Assembly: GCA_038210415.1 (NCBI GenBank)
Contig: JBBQWS010000006.1
Coordinates: forward strand, 1 to 64,000
Source of the DNA: JBBQWS01 sp038210415
GTDB taxonomy: Bacteria > Actinomycetota > Actinomycetes > Prado026
Reading direction: 5' to 3'
DNA length: 64,000 nt
How positions within the stretch are numbered: position 1 is the stretch's first letter; each line of letters starts with the position of its first letter. The notes below the pieces were generated by a model that saw only the letters and a program-made list of their open reading frames with translations, had not been told where the DNA came from and searched no databases. Below, piece by piece: positions 17,393 to 25,919 of the stretch. The position numbers and the translations under genes are program-made.

Positions 17393-17426
17393 CCGGCTCT
17401 CAGCGGGCCCCGGCTCTCAGCGGGCC
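17393..17426. repeat. 17-bp tandem duplication spanning the cobA/hemD stop
   Basis: The unit CCGGCTCTCAGCGGGCC occurs twice in tandem without a mismatch. The stop codon of cobA/hemD (TCA on the plus strand, 17417-17419) lies inside the second copy, and an identical decoy stop lies in the first. The duplication adds no coding sequence. Confidence 0.85.
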
Positions 17427-19060
17427 CGGCGCCGTGAGCCCGAACGGCGTGCGGACGGGCGCCAGGTGCGCTCGCCGGCCTCGAGTGCAGCGATGCGCTG
17501 GGCGGCGCCGAACTCAGCCAGCGCCTCGACGACACCAGCCATCGAGGGCTGCTCAGCCAGGACGTCGACCCGCAGGCCGTTCTCCTCGGCGGTCTTGGCC
17601 GTCTGCGGGCCGATGCACGCGATCACGGTGGTGGGGTGCGGCTTGCCGGCGATACCGATCAGGTTGCGCACCGTGGACGACGAGGTGAAGACCACGGCGT
17701 CGAAGCCACCGCCCTTGATCGCCTCGCGGATCTCAGGCGCGGGCGGCGCCGCCCGAACGGTGCGGTAGGCGGTGACGTCGTCGACCTCCCACCCCAGCTC
17801 GACCAGCCCGGCAACCAGCGTCTCGGTGGCGATGTCGGCCCGAGGCAGGAAGACGCGGTCGATCGGGTCGAGGAGGTCGTCGTACGGCGGCCAGTCGACC
17901 ACCAGCCCCGCGCTCGACTGCTCCCCGCTCGGCACGAGGTCGGGGTGGACGCCGAAGGCCCGCAGCGCGGCGGCCGTCTGCTGCCCGACGGCGGCGACCT
18001 TGACGCCGGCGAACGCCCGCGCGTCGAGGCCGTACTCCTCGAACTTCTCGACCACTGCCCGGACGGCGTTGACCGAGGTGAACGCGACCCAGAGGTACCG
18101 GCCGGAGACCAGACCCTGCACGGCCCGGTCCATCTGCTGCGGGGTGCGGGGTGGCTCGACCGAGATGGTCGGGACCTCCTCGGCCACGGCCCCGTGGCCG
18201 CGCAGGCCCGCCGACAGGGCGCCGGCCTGCTCCTTGGTTCTCGGGACGAGGACCCGCCAGCCGAACAACGGCTTGTTCTCGAACCACGAGAGCTTGTCGC
18301 GCAGCGCCACGACGTCACCGATCACCACGACCGCCGGGCCGCAGAACCGGTGCGTCCGCACGTCGGCGGCGACCCCGGCGAGCGTCGACTCGACGGTCTG
18401 CTGGGAGGTGGTGGTGCCGGCGCGGGTGAGGGCGACCGGCGTGGTCGCCGCACGTCCGGCCGCGACCAGCGCATCGGCGACGAGACCGATGGTGTCGACC
18501 GCGTGCAGCAGGACGAGGGTGACTCCGGGGGCGGCGTGCTGCGACCAGTCGATGCCGGGCTGAGCGGCGTCGACGACGCGCACCTCCCGGTCCTTGCTGG
18601 AGGTCAGCGGCATACCGGAGTAGGCAGGTACCGCTGTGACGGCGGAGACGCCGGGGACGACCTCGAACGGGACGTGCGCCTTGTGACAGGCGGCGGCTTC
18701 CTCCCCGAGCCCGCCGAAGAGACCGGGGTCACCCTCGCACAGCCGGACGACGCTGCGGCCCGCCTTTGCGGCGTCGATGACCAGCTTGGCCCGGGCGGCG
18801 TGCGCGAGCGGTGCGCCGTCGGCGCCGAGCCCGACGACGACGAGCTCGGCGCCGGGGCGCGCCTCCACGAGCACGGCGTCCGGGACGTCGGCGTCGTGCA
18901 CGACGACGTCGGCGGCGGCGAGCAGCTGCTGCGCGCGGACGGTGAGCAGGAGCGGGTCGCCCGGCCCGGCACCGACGAACGCGACGCAGCCGGGGACGAT
19001 CGCCTTCTTGCGGCTGCGAGCGGTTGGCACCGCACCTGCCGGCGTTGACTTCGTGCTCAC
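17417..19060 (-). CDS. cobA-hemD: Fused uroporphyrinogen-III C-methyltransferase / uroporphyrinogen-III synthase
   Basis: 547 residues, two enzymes in one chain. The N-terminal part (about 20-265) is a SUMT/CobA tetrapyrrole methylase: VAFVGAGPGDPLLLTVRAQQLL, VRLCEGDPGLFGG, and SAVTAVPAYSGMPLT bind SAM and substrate. The C-terminal part (about 275-530) is HemD, starting at GWRVLVPRTKEQAGALSAGL, with FTSVNAVRAVVEKF and FTSSSTVRNLIG. HemD cyclises hydroxymethylbilane to uroporphyrinogen III; the methylase diverts it toward siroheme/cobalamin. Fusion in this order is common in actinobacteria. GTG 19060 overlaps the hemC stop by four bases. A short basic tail (RPSARRSGSRRRAR) ends the protein. 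Confidence 0.93.
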   Translation of the reverse strand: MSTKSTPAGAVPTARSRKKAIVPGCVAFVGAGPGDPLLLTVRAQQLLAAADVVVHDADVPDAVLVEARPGAELVVVGLGADGAPLAHAARAKLVIDAAKAGRSVVRLCEGDPGLFGGLGEEAAACHKAHVPFEVVPGVSAVTAVPAYSGMPLTSSKDREVRVVDAAQPGIDWSQHAAPGVTLVLLHAVDTIGLVADALVAAGRAATTPVALTRAGTTTSQQTVESTLAGVAADVRTHRFCGPAVVVIGDVVALRDKLSWFENKPLFGWRVLVPRTKEQAGALSAGLRGHGAVAEEVPTISVEPPRTPQQMDRAVQGLVSGRYLWVAFTSVNAVRAVVEKFEEYGLDARAFAGVKVAAVGQQTAAALRAFGVHPDLVPSGEQSSAGLVVDWPPYDDLLDPIDRVFLPRADIATETLVAGLVELGWEVDDVTAYRTVRAAPPAPEIREAIKGGGFDAVVFTSSSTVRNLIGIAGKPHPTTVIACIGPQTAKTAEENGLRVDVLAEQPSMAGVVEALAEFGAAQRIAALEAGERTWRPSARRSGSRRRAR

Positions 19061-19995
19061 TGGACCCGCTCTCCCAACGAACCGTAGGCACTCTCGGCGA
19101 GCAACCGGTCGGCGAGCGCATGCCCGAGACCGACGGCGTCCTGCAACGAACCGGTGATCGACGACCGGAAGACCTCACCGGCGGCCGACGGGTGGCCGAC
19201 GACCGCTCGGACGAACAGCTCGGGCTCGGCGAACCCGAGCTCGACGACCTCGGCGAGCACCCCGACCGGCGCCGAGCAGCCCGCTTCGAGCCGGGCGAGC
19301 ACGGAGCGCTCGGCGGTGACGGCCACCCGCGTGGCGACGTCGTCGAGGGAGGCGAGCGCCGCAGCGACGTCGGCCCGCTCCACGAGGCACTCCAGCGCGA
19401 GTGCGCCCTGGCCGGGCGCGGGCAGCATCGTGTCGGGGTCGATCAGCTGGGTCATGACAGCGGCTCGACCGAGCCGCCGAAGACCCGCCGCCGCGAGGAC
19501 GACCGCGTCCAGCTCGCCGTCGGTGACGTACGCGACCCGCGTGTCGACGTTGCCGCGGATGTCGACGATCTCGAACCCGCGCCCGAGCGCCAGCAGCTGT
19601 GCCGACCGCCGCGGCGAGCCCGTGCCGATGCGGGCGTTCGGCGGCAGCTCGGCGAGGGTCGCCGCTGCGCGTGCGACGAGGGCGTCACGCGGGTCCTCGC
19701 GGGGCGGGATCGCCGCGATGGCAAGCCCGGCGGCGGGGGCTGTCGGGAGGTCCTTCAGCGAGTGGACCGCGAAGTCGACCCGGCCGTCGACCAGGGCGTC
19801 GCGCAGGGCCGACACGAAGACGCCGGTGCCACCGATCTGCACCAGCGAGGCACGGTTGACGTCTCCGTGGCTGGTGATCTCGACGAGCTCGACCGGCCAG
19901 CCGGTGGATTCGGTCACCGCAGCTGCGACCAGGGCCGACTGGGCCAGGGCCAGCGGGCTGCGCCGGGTGCCCAGCCGCAGCATGGGCCGCGTCAT
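19057..19995 (-). CDS. hemC: Hydroxymethylbilane synthase (porphobilinogen deaminase) HemC
   Basis: 312 residues. Polymerises four porphobilinogens on a dipyrromethane cofactor that is bound to a cysteine; that cysteine is in LARLEAGCSAPVGVLAE. The N-terminal LRLGTRRSPLALAQSALVA and central GTGSPRRSAQLLALGRGFEIVDIRGNVDTRV are family signatures, including the arginines that hold the cofactor. ATG 19995 overlaps the hemA stop in ATGA, and the stop overlaps cobA/hemD, so hemA, hemC and hemD are coupled at the translation level. Confidence 0.96.
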   Translation of the reverse strand: MTRPMLRLGTRRSPLALAQSALVAAAVTESTGWPVELVEITSHGDVNRASLVQIGGTGVFVSALRDALVDGRVDFAVHSLKDLPTAPAAGLAIAAIPPREDPRDALVARAAATLAELPPNARIGTGSPRRSAQLLALGRGFEIVDIRGNVDTRVAYVTDGELDAVVLAAAGLRRLGRAAVMTQLIDPDTMLPAPGQGALALECLVERADVAAALASLDDVATRVAVTAERSVLARLEAGCSAPVGVLAEVVELGFAEPELFVRAVVGHPSAAGEVFRSSITGSLQDAVGLGHALADRLLAESAYGSLGERVQ

Positions 19996-21311
19996 TCGAG
20001 AGCCTCGACGACGTGCAGGTCAGCCACGACGACCTCGCGGTAACGGGCGGCGTCAAGGTCGAACAGAGCGTGCAGGGCATCAGCGTAGGCCAGGCCCGCG
20101 GGCTCGGTCGCGAGCTCTTTGACCCGGACGGTCGGCGAGTGCAGCAGCTTGTCGACGACCCTGCGCACGGTGCGCTCGACCTCGGCTCGGCTCTCGGTGT
20201 CGAGCGCCGAGCCGACCCGCGAGTCGAAGCGGGCGAGCTCGGCTACGACCACGTCGTCGGCCATGCTCCGCAGCGCCACCACCGTGGGCGCCACGCGCGC
20301 CGCCTGCCGCTGGGCGAGGTAGCCGGCGACCTCGGCCGCGACGATCGAGCGGACGACGGCCACGTCGGACGAGTGCGCGGTGTCCTCGAGCAGCTGGCCG
20401 AGATCGGTGAGGTCGACGAGGGTGACCCCGAGCTCGCGGACGACGGGATCGATGTCACGTGGCAGGGCGAGGTCGACCATCGCCAGCGGGCGGTCCGGGC
20501 GCGCCGCGACCGCCTGCGCCACAAGCTCGCCAGACAGGACGTAACCGGCCGCGCCCGTGCAGGACACGACGATGTCCGCGTCGGCAACCGCCTGGCTCAG
20601 CTGCGTCAGGGCGACCGCCCGCCCTTCGTACGCTCCGGCCAGATGCTCGGCGCGCTCGACACTGCGGTTGGCCACGACCAGGTCGCTGACCCCCGCCTTG
20701 TGCAGGGCCGAGACCGCGATCGAGCTCATCGCCCCGGCTCCGACGACCAGGGCCGAGCGTCCGGCGTACGACTCGTCGGAGAAGGCCAGCCGGGCCCGGT
20801 CTAGCCCGGTGCTGACCAGGGTGGAACCCGCAAGGTCGATGCCGGTCTCGGTGTGCGCCCGCTTGCCGACTCGCAGGGCGAACTGCATGAGCTCGTTCAG
20901 GCTGCGCCCCGCGACACCGACGTCCTGAGCGACCCGCAACGACTCGCGGACCTGGCCGAGGATCTGGCCCTCGCCGACGACCATCGAGTCGAGGCCGCAG
21001 ACCATCTCGAACAGGTGCTGCGCGGCGCGGTCCTCGTAGTGGACGTACAGGTGCGGAGTGAGGTCCTCGATCGACTGCCCGGTGAGCGCCGAGAACAACG
21101 CGGACATCTCACCGACGCCGGCGTGGAACGCGCGTACGTCGGCGTAGACCTCGGTGCGGTTGCAGGTCGAGACGAGCACGGCGCCGGCGACGTGCGGGCT
21201 CGCCGCGATGCGGCCGACCACCGAGGCGAGGTCGTCGCTCGCGACGGTGGCGCGCTCGAGCAGGCTGACCGGTGCGGTGCGGTGCGAGAGCCCGACCAGG
21301 ACGACGCTCAT
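19992..21311 (-). CDS. hemA: Glutamyl-tRNA reductase HemA
   Basis: 439 residues; reduces glutamyl-tRNA to glutamate-1-semialdehyde using NADPH, the committed step of C5 heme synthesis. The catalytic cysteine is in VLVSTCNRTEVYADVRAF. The NADPH domain shows ALVVGAGAMSSIAVSALHKAG, and the C-terminal helical dimerisation domain is complete. The product goes to HemL, encoded about 11 kb away in the cytochrome c chain. ATG 21311 overlaps the rex stop in ATGA. Regulation by Rex is expected from the shared promoter. Confidence 0.96.
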   Translation of the reverse strand: MSVVLVGLSHRTAPVSLLERATVASDDLASVVGRIAASPHVAGAVLVSTCNRTEVYADVRAFHAGVGEMSALFSALTGQSIEDLTPHLYVHYEDRAAQHLFEMVCGLDSMVVGEGQILGQVRESLRVAQDVGVAGRSLNELMQFALRVGKRAHTETGIDLAGSTLVSTGLDRARLAFSDESYAGRSALVVGAGAMSSIAVSALHKAGVSDLVVANRSVERAEHLAGAYEGRAVALTQLSQAVADADIVVSCTGAAGYVLSGELVAQAVAARPDRPLAMVDLALPRDIDPVVRELGVTLVDLTDLGQLLEDTAHSSDVAVVRSIVAAEVAGYLAQRQAARVAPTVVALRSMADDVVVAELARFDSRVGSALDTESRAEVERTVRRVVDKLLHSPTVRVKELATEPAGLAYADALHALFDLDAARYREVVVADLHVVEALE

Positions 21312-22009
21312 CCGGCCAGCCCCTTCGGCTGCGGTGTCGCGGTTTGCTTGCGCTGCTCGTGGAAGGCGAGGATCTGAAGCTCGCTGGCGAGGTCGACCTT
21401 GCGGACGTCGACCCCTGGGGGCACCTGCAGGGGCACCGGCGCGAAGTTGAGCACGCTCGTCACCCCGGCGGCGACGAGCCGGTCGCAGACGCCCTGGGCG
21501 GCGGCGGCCGGGGTCGCGACTACCCCGATGCAGACGCCGTCGTCCGCGACGATCCGCTCGAGCGCGCCGATGGGTTGCACCTCGAGGCCGTTGACCGTCT
21601 CGCCGGCGAGCCCGGGGTTCGCGTCGACGAGCGCCGCGATCCGGAACCCCCGGCTCGCGAAGCCGCCGTAGTTGGCGAGGGCGTGGCCGAGGTTGCCGAT
21701 GCCGACGATGACGACCGGCCAGTCCTGGGTCAGGCCGAGCTCGCGGGCGATCTGGTAGATGAGGTAGTCGACGTCGTACCCGACCCCGCGTGTGCCGTAC
21801 GAACCGAGCTGGGAGAGGTCCTTGCGCAACTTCGCGGAGTTGACCCCCGCTGCGGTCGCCAGCTCCTCGGAGGACACGGTCGTCACGCCGCGGTCGAGGA
21901 AACCGGTCAGCGCCCGGTGGTAGGCGGGCAGGCGGGCAACCGTGGCGTCAGAGATGCCCCGCTGGCGGGCTCCCTTGCGCTCCGCGCGGCTGCTGCTCAC
22001 CGGACTCAC
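21308..22009 (-). CDS. rex: Redox-sensing transcriptional repressor Rex
   Basis: 233 residues. The N-terminal winged helix (GISDATVARLPAYHRALTGFLDRG, LATAAGVNSAKLRKDLSQLG) binds DNA, and the C-terminal Rossmann domain (PVVIVGIGNLGHALANYGGF) senses the NADH/NAD ratio; high NADH releases Rex from its operators. GTG 22009 has GGGAG seven bases upstream. It is the first gene of rex-hemA-hemC-cobA/hemD, all joined by four-base overlaps, so Rex controls its own synthesis together with heme synthesis, an arrangement known from Streptomyces. Confidence 0.95.
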   Translation of the reverse strand: MSPVSSSRAERKGARQRGISDATVARLPAYHRALTGFLDRGVTTVSSEELATAAGVNSAKLRKDLSQLGSYGTRGVGYDVDYLIYQIARELGLTQDWPVVIVGIGNLGHALANYGGFASRGFRIAALVDANPGLAGETVNGLEVQPIGALERIVADDGVCIGVVATPAAAAQGVCDRLVAAGVTSVLNFAPVPLQVPPGVDVRKVDLASELQILAFHEQRKQTATPQPKGLAG

Positions 22010-22068
22010 CCATCGACTCCCGGAACGGCGGGCCCGACGCCCGGCTGGGCTCGGTCACCTTCGTTTCG

Positions 22069-22097
22069 AGAGTAGACGCTTGTGAACACCTGCACAA
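22069..22097 (-). promoter_or_regulatory. Rex-repressed promoter of the rex-hem operon
   Basis: On the minus strand a -35 box TTGTGC (22097-22092) is separated by 17 bases from a -10 box TACTCT (22074-22069), leaving about a 60-base leader before the rex GTG. The sequence TTGTGAACACCTGCACAA at 22080-22097 fits the Rex operator pattern TGTGAAC-N-CACA as remembered for Streptomyces and covers the -35 box and part of the spacer. Rex bound there would block RNA polymerase, giving autorepression relieved by NADH. Confidence 0.75.
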
Positions 22098-22146
22098 AGT
22101 CGGCCAGGAGTTCGTCCGACCCCTGAGACGGACCCTCCCCGAACGG

Positions 22147-22389
22147 TCAGCGGCCGCCCAGCGCCGTCCGCAGCCTGTCCGGGTCCACGTGCCAGAAGTC
22201 GTGCTGCGCGCCGTCGACGAACGTCACCGGGATCTGCTCCCAGAACGCTGCCAGCAGCTCGGGGTCGGTGCTGATGTCGACCTCCTCCCAGGCCACGTCG
22301 AGGGCGGCGCACACCCCGGCCACGACGACCCGTGCGTCGTCGCACAGGTGGCAGCCCGGACGACTGAGCAGCCGGACCCGAGCGGTCAC
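22147..22389 (-). CDS. Glutaredoxin-like small protein
   Basis: 80 residues, DUF836/glutaredoxin fold. The redox motif CHLC is at residues 13-16 after a first strand ARVRLLSRPG, and the cis-proline loop is in EQIPVTFVDGAQHDFWHVD. Members act as small thiol-disulfide proteins, but the partner is unknown. GTG 22389 overlaps the acyl-CoA ligase stop by four bases, so it is translated after that gene. A similar small gene lies just upstream of hemA in the M. tuberculosis map (Rv0508, from memory), so the position looks conserved. Confidence 0.82.
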   Translation of the reverse strand: MTARVRLLSRPGCHLCDDARVVVAGVCAALDVAWEEVDISTDPELLAAFWEQIPVTFVDGAQHDFWHVDPDRLRTALGGR

Positions 22390-23882
22390 TGGCCGGACTC
22401 GCGCAGCCGGCCCTTCGCAACCTTGCCGGTGGCCGAGTGCGGGAGCTGCTCGACGACCTGGACGATCGTGGGCAGCTTGAACCGGGCCAACCGCCCCGCG
22501 ACGTGCTCGGTCAGCTCGTCGGTCGAGATGTTGGCCCCGGGCCGGGCCACGACGTACGCCTTGACCGCCTCGCCGGTGTACGGGTGCGGGACCCCGACCA
22601 CGGCCGCCTCCGCCACCGACGGGTGGCTGACCAGCGCGTCCTCGACCTCACGCGGGTACACGTTGAAGCCACTGACGATGATGAGCTCCTTGCGCCGGTC
22701 GACGAGCACGAGGTCGCCCTCGTCGTCCTCGTACGCCACGTCACCGGTGGCGTACCACCCGTCGGCGTCGGGACCGCCGGCACCGTCGGGCCAGTAGCCG
22801 GAGAACAGGTTGTCCCCGCGGATGCAGATCTCGCCGGGGTCACCCTCCTCGGCAGCCTCGCCGTGGTCGTCGACCAGGCGCAGCTCGACCCCGGGCAGGG
22901 CCCGGCCGACCGATCCCGGCTTGGCCCGGCCCCCGACGAGGGTGGACGAGACGCCTGGTGCGGCCTCGGTCAAGCCGTAGCCCTCGAACACCGGCAGCCC
23001 GGTAGCCGTGCTGATCTGCTCGAGCACCGCTGCCGGCATGGGAGCGGCACCCGTCATCAGCAGCCGGACGGTCTCGAAGGCCTCACGCAGGCCCGGCTCG
23101 GTCGACCACGCCACGAACATCGGGGGCGCACCGGGGATGTTGGTGACCCGGTGCCGGCGGACGGCCTCGAGGGTCTCGATGGGGTCGAAGCGGTCGAGCA
23201 GGACGAGCGTCGCGGCGGACCTGGCCACCGCGGCGAGGGTGCCGTTGAGGGCGTAGATGTGGAACAGCGGCAGCACCAGCAGGACGACGTCGCCGGCCGT
23301 CACTGGCGGATTCGCCAGCGCGTGCACCTGGTCGACGCTCGCCCGCAGCGCCCGGTGGGTGAGCATCGCCCCCTTGGGCCGCCCGCTCGTCCCCGACGTG
23401 TAGATCAGCAGGGCCAGCGACTCGGGGTCGGTCTCGTGCACGCGAGCGCCACCGGTGAACGAGCCGAACGCGACCTCGCCGGGAGCCGGAGCGCCGACCA
23501 CCACCCGGATCGGCCCGCCGGCACCGGGCACCGCGCCGCGGACGGCCGCAGCCGAGGTCCGGTCGAAGACGACGGCTCGGGCACCGGAGTCGCCGAGTAC
23601 GAACTCGACCTCCGGCTGGGTCGAACCGGTGTTCACGGGGACCGCGACGAGCCCAGCCCGCAGCGCACCGAAGTAGGCGGCCACGAACTCCGCGCTGTTG
23701 ACCAGAACCAGGGCCACCCGGTCGCCCGGGCGCAGCCCCAGGCCCTGGAAGCCGGCCGCCGCCATGTCGACCGAGGCCTCCACCTGGCTCCAGGTCAGCG
23801 TGCGGTCACCCACCACGAGGGCGGGATGCGCCGGGCGCTCCGCAGCGGCATCGGCGACGAGATCGGCCAGGTTGGTCACCAC
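22386..23882 (-). CDS. AMP-dependent acyl-CoA synthetase/ligase
   Basis: 498 residues, complete ANL-superfamily enzyme. P-loop YTSGTSGRPKGAMLTH, A5 motif FEGYGLTEAAPGVS, A7/A8 region WYATGDVAYEDDEGDLVLVDRRKELIIVSG, and the catalytic lysine in LPHSATGKVAKGRLRE. It forms an acyl-adenylate and then a thioester; the motif context fits long-chain fatty acids, but the chain length cannot be read. Two successive GTGs (23882, 23879) are possible starts. The frame is open further upstream but only across the divergent HAD gene. The 27-base divergent gap is very tight for two promoters. Confidence 0.87.
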   Translation of the reverse strand: MVTNLADLVADAAAERPAHPALVVGDRTLTWSQVEASVDMAAAGFQGLGLRPGDRVALVLVNSAEFVAAYFGALRAGLVAVPVNTGSTQPEVEFVLGDSGARAVVFDRTSAAAVRGAVPGAGGPIRVVVGAPAPGEVAFGSFTGGARVHETDPESLALLIYTSGTSGRPKGAMLTHRALRASVDQVHALANPPVTAGDVVLLVLPLFHIYALNGTLAAVARSAATLVLLDRFDPIETLEAVRRHRVTNIPGAPPMFVAWSTEPGLREAFETVRLLMTGAAPMPAAVLEQISTATGLPVFEGYGLTEAAPGVSSTLVGGRAKPGSVGRALPGVELRLVDDHGEAAEEGDPGEICIRGDNLFSGYWPDGAGGPDADGWYATGDVAYEDDEGDLVLVDRRKELIIVSGFNVYPREVEDALVSHPSVAEAAVVGVPHPYTGEAVKAYVVARPGANISTDELTEHVAGRLARFKLPTIVQVVEQLPHSATGKVAKGRLRESGQ

Positions 23883-23909
23883 GTGGGGAGTGTCCCATAC
23901 GCTGCGCAG

Positions 23910-24812
23910 GTGACACCGACGAGTCCCGAGCAAGCGCAAAGCCCGGAGCCGCCTGAGCGTCAGCTGTCGCCGGCGCAGCTTGCCGGGCAGGCCGCCGCCG
24001 CGGTGGCGGTCGTCGAGGCCGCCCTCACCGCGGATCCGGACCCGAGCGCCGCCGCGTTCTTCGACATCGACAACACCGTCGTGCGAGGCGCATCGATCTT
24101 CTACCTCGCGATGGGGCTGGCCCGGCGCAAGTTCTTCACCACGCGCGACGTCGCCGGGTTCGTCGGCTCGCAGGTGAAGTTCCGGGTCCTGGGCGCCGAG
24201 GACCTCGGCGACATGGCCGACGCCACCGAGATGGCGCTCGGGTTCGTCAAAGGGCACGAGGTCGCCGAGGTCGTGGCGATCGGGCGCGAGATCTTCGACG
24301 AGGCGATCGCAGCCAAGGTCTACCCCGGCACGCTCGCTCAGGCGCGGGCCCACCTCGACCGCGGGCAGCGGGTCTGGTTGGTCTCCGCCGCGCCCGTCGA
24401 GCTCGCCACGATCATCGCCCGACGGCTCGGTCTCACCGGCGCGCTCGGCACCGTGTCCGAGATCGAGTACGGCGTCTACACCGGCCGGCTCGTCGGGCGG
24501 CCGTTGCACGGGGCGGCGAAGGCCGAGGCGATCAAGGCGTTGGCCGAACGCGAGGGACTCGACCTCTCCCGCTGCTCCGCCTACTCCGACTCGTCCAACG
24601 ACATCCCGATGCTGTCGCTGGTGGGAGACCCGTGTGCAATCAACCCGGACGCCCAGCTCCGCAGGCATGCCCGCGACCTCGGCTGGCGGATCCAGGACTA
24701 CCGCACCGGGCGCAAGGCAGCGAAGATCGGCGCCCCGGTGGTGGGCGGGGTCGGCGCCGTCGCGGCCATCGCGGCAGTGGCGGTCGCCCTCGACCGCAAG
24801 CGCCGGCCCTGA
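23910..24812 (+). CDS. HAD-IB family phosphatase (SerB-like) with C-terminal membrane helix
   Basis: 300 residues. The HAD nucleophile motif FFDIDNTVVRG puts Asp52 and Asp54 in the DxD position. Motif II is VWLVSAAP, and motif III/IV is CSAYSDSSNDIPML with AKAEAIKALA ahead of it. The cap is small and helical. A 20-residue hydrophobic stretch (GAPVVGGVGAVAAIAAVAVA) ends the protein just before DRKRRP, suggesting membrane anchoring. HAD-IB members dephosphorylate phosphoserine or lysophospholipid-type substrates; the neighbouring acyltransferase makes a lipid role plausible but unproven. GTG 23910 is chosen; earlier in-frame GTG 23883 is possible. Confidence 0.85.
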   Translation: MTPTSPEQAQSPEPPERQLSPAQLAGQAAAAVAVVEAALTADPDPSAAAFFDIDNTVVRGASIFYLAMGLARRKFFTTRDVAGFVGSQVKFRVLGAEDLGDMADATEMALGFVKGHEVAEVVAIGREIFDEAIAAKVYPGTLAQARAHLDRGQRVWLVSAAPVELATIIARRLGLTGALGTVSEIEYGVYTGRLVGRPLHGAAKAEAIKALAEREGLDLSRCSAYSDSSNDIPMLSLVGDPCAINPDAQLRRHARDLGWRIQDYRTGRKAAKIGAPVVGGVGAVAAIAAVAVALDRKRRP

Positions 24813-24833
24813 CCCCCATTCGGGTTGGGAGGG

Positions 24834-25919
24834 CTAGAAGAAGACGCTGCGTCGCTGCATGAGGAGTTGGTACAGCGTCTGCTGGATCGTCTCGCGTACC
24901 TGGTCGGTCAGGTTGAACACCAGCATCGGGTCCTCGGCCGCGCCTTCCCCGTAGCCATCGGTGCGGATCGGCTCGCCGAACTCGATGATCCACTTGCTCG
25001 GGAGCGGCACCGCGCCGAGCGGGCCGAGCAGCGGGAACGTCGGCGTGATCGGGAAGTAGGGCAGCCCGAGCAGCCGGGCCAGGGTCTTTGCGTTGCCGAT
25101 GATCGGGTAGATCTCCTCGGCGCCCACGATCGACACCGGCACGATCGGCACCCCGCAGCGCAGCGCCGCCGAGACGAATCCGCCCCGGCCGAACCGCTGC
25201 AGCTTGTACCGCTCGACGTACGGCTTCCCGATGCCCTTGAAACCCTCCGGCCACACCCCGACGACCTCGCCCTGCCGCATCAGGCGCTCGGCGTCGGTGT
25301 TGCACGCCAGCGTCGCACCGGACTTGCGCGCGAACTCGGACACCACGGGGGTCGAGAAGACCAGGTTGGCCCCGAGCATTCGCAGCGGGCGTCGGGCCGG
25401 GTGGTCGTCGAGCAGCGCGAGCTGGGTCATGATCGCGTCGACCGCGATCGTCCCGGAGTGGTTCGCGACGATGAGCACGCCGCCCTCGTCCGGGATGTTC
25501 TCGAGTCCGCGGGTCTCGACCCGGAACCACTTCTGATAGAGCGGCCGGAACGCAGCGAGCAGCACCTTGTCGGTGAGCTCGGCGTCGAAGCCGAACGAGT
25601 CGACCGTGTAGTCGCCGGTGATCCGCCGACGCAAGAAGGCCAGCGCGCCGGCGACCTTCGCGTCCCAGTCGGAATCGGGGCCGGTGCCGGCCGCGACCGC
25701 GTCGGCGAAGTCGGCTCCGAGGTCGGCTCCGAGGTCGCCCAGGTGCGCTGGCTCGGCTGGGTCGGCTGGGTCGGCTGCCAGCGGATCGGGTTCCGGGGGC
25801 GCGACCTTGGCTCGCACCTTGGGCGCCGGCTTCGTCTGGGCGGTCCGTCGCCGCGGCCGCGAGGACCCGCCGTCGATCGGGATGATCTGCGCGCCCTCGC
25901 CCTGCTTCGGCTCAGCCAT
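24834..25919 (-). CDS. Lysophospholipid acyltransferase family protein
   Basis: 361 residues. The acyltransferase motif is VANHSGTIAVDAIMTQ (His154 with Asp161, seven residues apart), and the second block is GVWPEGFKGIGKPY, which binds the glycerol phosphate in PlsC-like enzymes. The His-Asp spacing is longer than the classic HX4D but matches the actinobacterial Rv0502-like group as remembered. The first 85 residues form a disordered, Pro/Ala/Asp-rich leader (ADPADPAEPAHLGDLGADLG) encoded by short DNA repeats. The first eight bases overlap the end of the SDR gene. The likely role is phospholipid or lipid-anchor acylation at the membrane. Confidence 0.85.
   Translation of the reverse strand: MAEPKQGEGAQIIPIDGGSSRPRRRTAQTKPAPKVRAKVAPPEPDPLAADPADPAEPAHLGDLGADLGADFADAVAAGTGPDSDWDAKVAGALAFLRRRITGDYTVDSFGFDAELTDKVLLAAFRPLYQKWFRVETRGLENIPDEGGVLIVANHSGTIAVDAIMTQLALLDDHPARRPLRMLGANLVFSTPVVSEFARKSGATLACNTDAERLMRQGEVVGVWPEGFKGIGKPYVERYKLQRFGRGGFVSAALRCGVPIVPVSIVGAEEIYPIIGNAKTLARLLGLPYFPITPTFPLLGPLGAVPLPSKWIIEFGEPIRTDGYGEGAAEDPMLVFNLTDQVRETIQQTLYQLLMQRRSVFF

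Noticed and set aside
22386..24668. Longer acyl-CoA ligase with about 260 extra N-terminal residues
   Set aside because: The extension is antisense to the conserved HAD phosphatase and has no domain character; the ANL domain begins at 23882.
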